Origin: DAOVRL01 sp964459805
Lineage (GTDB): Bacteria > Planctomycetota > Phycisphaerae > Sedimentisphaerales > Anaerobacaceae
Direction: 5' to 3'
Assembly: GCA_964459805.1 (NCBI GenBank)
Contig: CAYWOD010000081.1
Span: 1-14,385, forward strand
Length of the DNA: 14,385 bases
In this document: positions 12,283-14,385 of the stretch, one piece after another
Numbering within the stretch: the stretch's first letter is position 1
Layout of the letters: the number at the start of each line of letters is the position of its first letter
Position numbers and translations under genes: made by a program
The notes under the pieces: generated by a model
What the model saw: only the letters and a program-made list of their open reading frames with translations
What the model was told of the DNA's origin: nothing
The model's database searches: none

Positions 12283-13104
12283 TCAGTAGTCCGGGAAAGG
12301 TCTTATCCATTCCGGCCACTGAGAGGGCTGCACGTCTCCGGCCAGGGTGTAGGGACCGGTTATGTTAAACGTCCTGTGCCATTTTAGAGTGTATAGCTCC
12401 TTGAGGCCGACCTTTCTGGTGCTGAAATCCAGAAAAAGGGTGTTCACGAATCCCTGGTGCCGGTTGATGCAGCAGCGGGCCATGTTGTTGCCGGACCAGG
12501 CCGCATGTTCGTTGTTGGCAGGGCGCTGGTCGGGCAACGGCCAGAGGTCGAAGCGCAGGGCCTCGGTGAACAGTGGTATATTGTTCGCCCCGGAAACACC
12601 GGCGGTCTTCCACCCATCCCGCATAGGCACGCCAGTCTCATACTGCGTCGCACCGCCACCGATAGGATAGGGTTTAAGAACGTAGCCATTTATGCCGTAG
12701 CTGCCCGCTATGCCATTCGGTCCCAAACGATCGCCCTTATATATGCCCCAGGCGTTGAAGATATGAAGGACGGGGACCGTGACACCCCTCTCGTCCGTTC
12801 GCGGTTTTGTAGCGGTCGGGCAGAACCATAATTTGTTGGCCTTCCAGTCTTTGTAGCGGTCTTCGATAAACCTTATCCACCAGTGACACGGGCTGTGGTC
12901 GGCAGAAGCCCAGAACTGACCGTCATTTTCCTGGGTGTACATCGCGGAGATGATACCCCACTGCCTGAGGTTGGCCTGGCACTTAATCATCCTGCCCTGC
13001 TCTCTTACGCGGCGCAGTGCCGGCATCAAGATAGACATCAATAGGGCAATGATAGCAATGACAACCAACAGTTCCACCAGGGTAAAAGCCTTTCGCCTGA
13101 TCAT
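12283..13104 (-). CDS. Pseudopilin-like secreted protein of planctomycete type
   Basis: A 273-residue protein with a short leader MIRRKA, cleavage before FTLVELLVVIAIIALLMS, then MPALRRVREQGRMIKCQANL typical of type II secretion/pilin-like proteins (G/H-type fold). The globular part includes GSYGINGYV and ends with FVNTLFLDFSTRKVGLKELY followed by TLKWHR, a block characteristic of planctomycete pseudopilins encoded in many copies per genome. The start is well supported by AAGGAG 7 nt upstream of ATG 13104. It is first of two co-oriented genes and is preceded by a candidate promoter at 13265-13293. Prepilin peptidase processing and membrane insertion are expected; whether it forms a filament is unknown. 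Confidence 0.87.
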   Translation of the reverse strand: MIRRKAFTLVELLVVIAIIALLMSILMPALRRVREQGRMIKCQANLRQWGIISAMYTQENDGQFWASADHSPCHWWIRFIEDRYKDWKANKLWFCPTATKPRTDERGVTVPVLHIFNAWGIYKGDRLGPNGIAGSYGINGYVLKPYPIGGGATQYETGVPMRDGWKTAGVSGANNIPLFTEALRFDLWPLPDQRPANNEHAAWSGNNMARCCINRHQGFVNTLFLDFSTRKVGLKELYTLKWHRTFNITGPYTLAGDVQPSQWPEWIRPFPDY

Positions 13105-13373
13105 CTGAGGACTCCTTCAATTTACAACAGGTTTTTCACCGTCACCAACTTAGATGCACACATACCGATTCTTCACCATCACCGGTATGATGCGCAAAAT
13201 CACCCTTCTGTTCCGTCAAATTCACATCCTGGTGTTGTTTCAAGCTAACACAGACGGACAATATATTCTACCTGAAACTTGGCTTTTATGCAATATTAAA
13301 AGGCCGAAAACCTGATTGTCAAAGAAATTACTAACGGTTCACGGGGTAAAATGTTGAATTTTGGCCGTTTTTT
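13105..13373. other. Upstream region of the pseudopilin pair
   Basis: No gene is seen here. It contains a 7-bp inverted repeat CATACCG (13161-13167) / CGGTATG (13183-13189) and a near-duplicate TTCACCGTCACC / TTCACCATCACC (from about 13134 and 13172). These lie between the candidate promoter and the pseudopilin start, so they would be in the 5' leader of the transcript. Confidence 0.5.
13265..13293 (-). promoter_or_regulatory. Candidate promoter of the pseudopilin pair
   Basis: On the minus strand TTGCAT (13293-13288) and TAGAAT (13270-13265, 5 of 6 to consensus) are 17 nt apart, about 160 nt upstream of the ATG at 13104. The -35 is poor. It is offered as the best candidate in this stretch. 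Confidence 0.3.
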
Positions 13374-13482
13374 GTCATTGCCAGGAGCGAAGCGAGCCTG
13401 CCCTGAGCACAGCCGAAGGGAAGCAATCTTGATTTTCGAGTGTTTGAGATTGCCACGGCCTTTGAAAAAGGCGTCGCAATCA
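13374..13482. repeat. Dispersed palindromic repeat (AGCGAAGCGA / CCCTGAGC...GAAGGG class)
   Basis: Begins TGTCATTGCCAGGAGCGAAG and contains CCCTGAGCACAGCCGAAGGG (13401-13420). Next come GCAATCT (13423-13429) with its reverse complement AGATTGC (13447-13453), and a long imperfect hairpin at 13449-13480 (ATTGCCACGGCCTT paired to AAGGCGTCGCAAT). This is the repeat whose chance translation reads FGCAQGRLASLLAMT. Related copies are scattered through many bacterial genomes. It lies 9 bp beyond the rsmA stop codon and may end or stabilise that transcript. Confidence 0.8.
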
Positions 13483-13491
13483 CACAGAAAC

Positions 13492-14376
13492 TCAGTTTAT
13501 ACCACCCGAGCACAGGTTGGCGATAGCTATGTAATCTTCGGGGGCTAATTGTTCTGGGCGCCGTTTTGGGTCGATTGCGCATAGGTCGAAGATTTCGGGC
13601 CAATTGCCGATTCCGGCCAGTTTTCCCCGGGCGAATTTTGTGCAGGCTGAGAGGGTCTTGCGGCGATGGCCCATAAAGAGTTTTATGGTCTCGGCCAACA
13701 GCCTCATATTGCGAATCCGGGCGGATTTTGCCTTGTTGTGGACGAAGCCGACCATAGCAGAATCGACCTGTGGCTGGGGCCAAAAAACCGCCGGCTTCAG
13801 GACCCTTATTCTCCTCACATCGCCGGTTGCAGCCAGGAGTATGCTCAGCGTGCCGTAGTCGCTGGTCCCGGGAGCGGCGGTCATCCTCTCGGCGACCTCC
13901 TTCTGGACTGTGACATACATAGCGGCGACCGTGGCCGGGCCTGTGGCTAAATTCAATATCAGAGGCGAAGCTATGTTGTAAGGAAGATTCGCAATTAGGA
14001 GGATTCGACCCGGGCGGCTCTTACGGGCAAGGGCCAGGGCGTCTGTGACGGTTGGGCTGACGGTGTTTTTGTTCTCAAGGGCATCGGCGTTGATGATCTC
14101 GACGTTGCCGGTTTTGGCAAGCCGGGATTTTGCGATTTCGGCAAGGGTGCGGTCGAGCTCCACCGCGATGACTGTGCCGGCGCGCTCGGCCAGGGCCTCG
14201 GTCAAAGAACCCGTGCCGCAGCCGACTTCAAGCACAATATCATTATCGGTGATATTAGAGGAATCTATAAGCAGACGCATCAGGTTGAGGTCGATAAGAA
14301 AATGCTGGCCGAGATGTTTATTGGGACAAACGCCTGCCGAGGCAAGCAACTGCTGGATTTGCCGCTTAGTCTGCAT
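13492..14376 (-). CDS. rsmA: 16S rRNA (adenine1518-N6/adenine1519-N6)-dimethyltransferase
   Basis: Cytoplasmic SAM-dependent enzyme (RsmA/KsgA) that dimethylates two adjacent adenines near the 3' end of 16S rRNA late in small-subunit assembly. The 294 residues are slightly above the usual 260-280. Visible motifs are KHLGQHFLID (20-29), SAM-binding LEVGCGTGSLTEAL (49-62), acidic E73 in AVELD, D98 in NADAL, catalytic NLPYNIASP (130-138), and a C-terminal RRKTL-type segment in MGHRRKTLSACTKFARG. ATG 14376 gives the canonical N-terminus (QIQQLLASAGVCPNKHLGQH); the ribosome-binding site falls at the window edge. The stop lies 9 bp from a dispersed repeat. Paralogues in the same Erm/KsgA family exist, but the context-free motifs fit RsmA best. 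Confidence 0.94.
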   Translation of the reverse strand: MQTKRQIQQLLASAGVCPNKHLGQHFLIDLNLMRLLIDSSNITDNDIVLEVGCGTGSLTEALAERAGTVIAVELDRTLAEIAKSRLAKTGNVEIINADALENKNTVSPTVTDALALARKSRPGRILLIANLPYNIASPLILNLATGPATVAAMYVTVQKEVAERMTAAPGTSDYGTLSILLAATGDVRRIRVLKPAVFWPQPQVDSAMVGFVHNKAKSARIRNMRLLAETIKLFMGHRRKTLSACTKFARGKLAGIGNWPEIFDLCAIDPKRRPEQLAPEDYIAIANLCSGGIN

Positions 14377-14385
14377 CCGTTTCAG

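Noticed and set aside
13331..13783. 150-codon minus-strand frame containing FGCAQGRLASLLAMT
   Set aside because: It starts inside rsmA out of frame and its distinctive segment is the translation of the dispersed repeat at 13374-13482, not a protein domain.

Overview
This window most likely comes from a Planctomycetes bacterium of the Phycisphaerae type, probably an anaerobic, sediment-type lineage. The evidence is a pair of pseudopilin-like secreted proteins with the FTLVELLVVIAIIALL leader, one ending in the GLKELYTLKWHR block typical of planctomycetes. There are also Asn/Pro-rich tails (EPN, DAN) in exported proteins, an S55-peptidase/beta-propeller gene pair, and several dispersed palindromic repeats. 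No rRNA, tRNA, CRISPR array or phage gene was seen. Identifications rest on motifs read by eye and on remembered family features; no search was run.

Left part (1-3881): one intact housekeeping gene, hemL (tetrapyrrole synthesis), sits among decaying sequence. To its left, on the minus strand, is a secreted trypsin-like protease. Its lipoprotein signal peptide is cut off from the enzyme by an in-frame amber codon, and its C-terminal CARDB-like domain stops early. To the right of hemL, overlapping its stop codon by ATGA, is the 5' end of a secreted lipoprotein gene. That gene has a one-base frameshift in a T run and breaks off where an internally deleted IS1634-type transposase remnant begins. 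Next to the IS relic is an almost perfect LacI-family operator palindrome with no gene to control.

Middle part (3882-11292): a minus-strand pair encodes an RluA-family rRNA pseudouridine synthase and a membrane-anchored TPR-like protein. A dispersed palindromic repeat is inserted in frame into the synthase gene, adding about 36 residues just before the catalytic HRLD motif. Divergently, a plus-strand operon encodes an S55 (SpoIVB-type) peptidase, a secreted seven-bladed beta-propeller with Ig-like domains, and the alpha subunit of a class I fumarase without its beta subunit. The two divergent promoters appear to share one palindromic -35 element, TTGCAA.

Right part (11293-14385): a minus-strand pair of pseudopilin-like genes is preceded by a candidate promoter. 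Next comes a dispersed repeat of the AGCGAAGCGA / CCCTGAGC...GAAGGG class, directly behind rsmA (ksgA), the 16S rRNA dimethyltransferase gene, whose start lies at the right edge.

No clearly new defence or mobile system was found. The most unusual items are the repeat-derived segment inside the pseudouridine synthase, the reversed order of catalytic motifs in the S55 peptidase, the amber-interrupted protease, and the shared -35 element.
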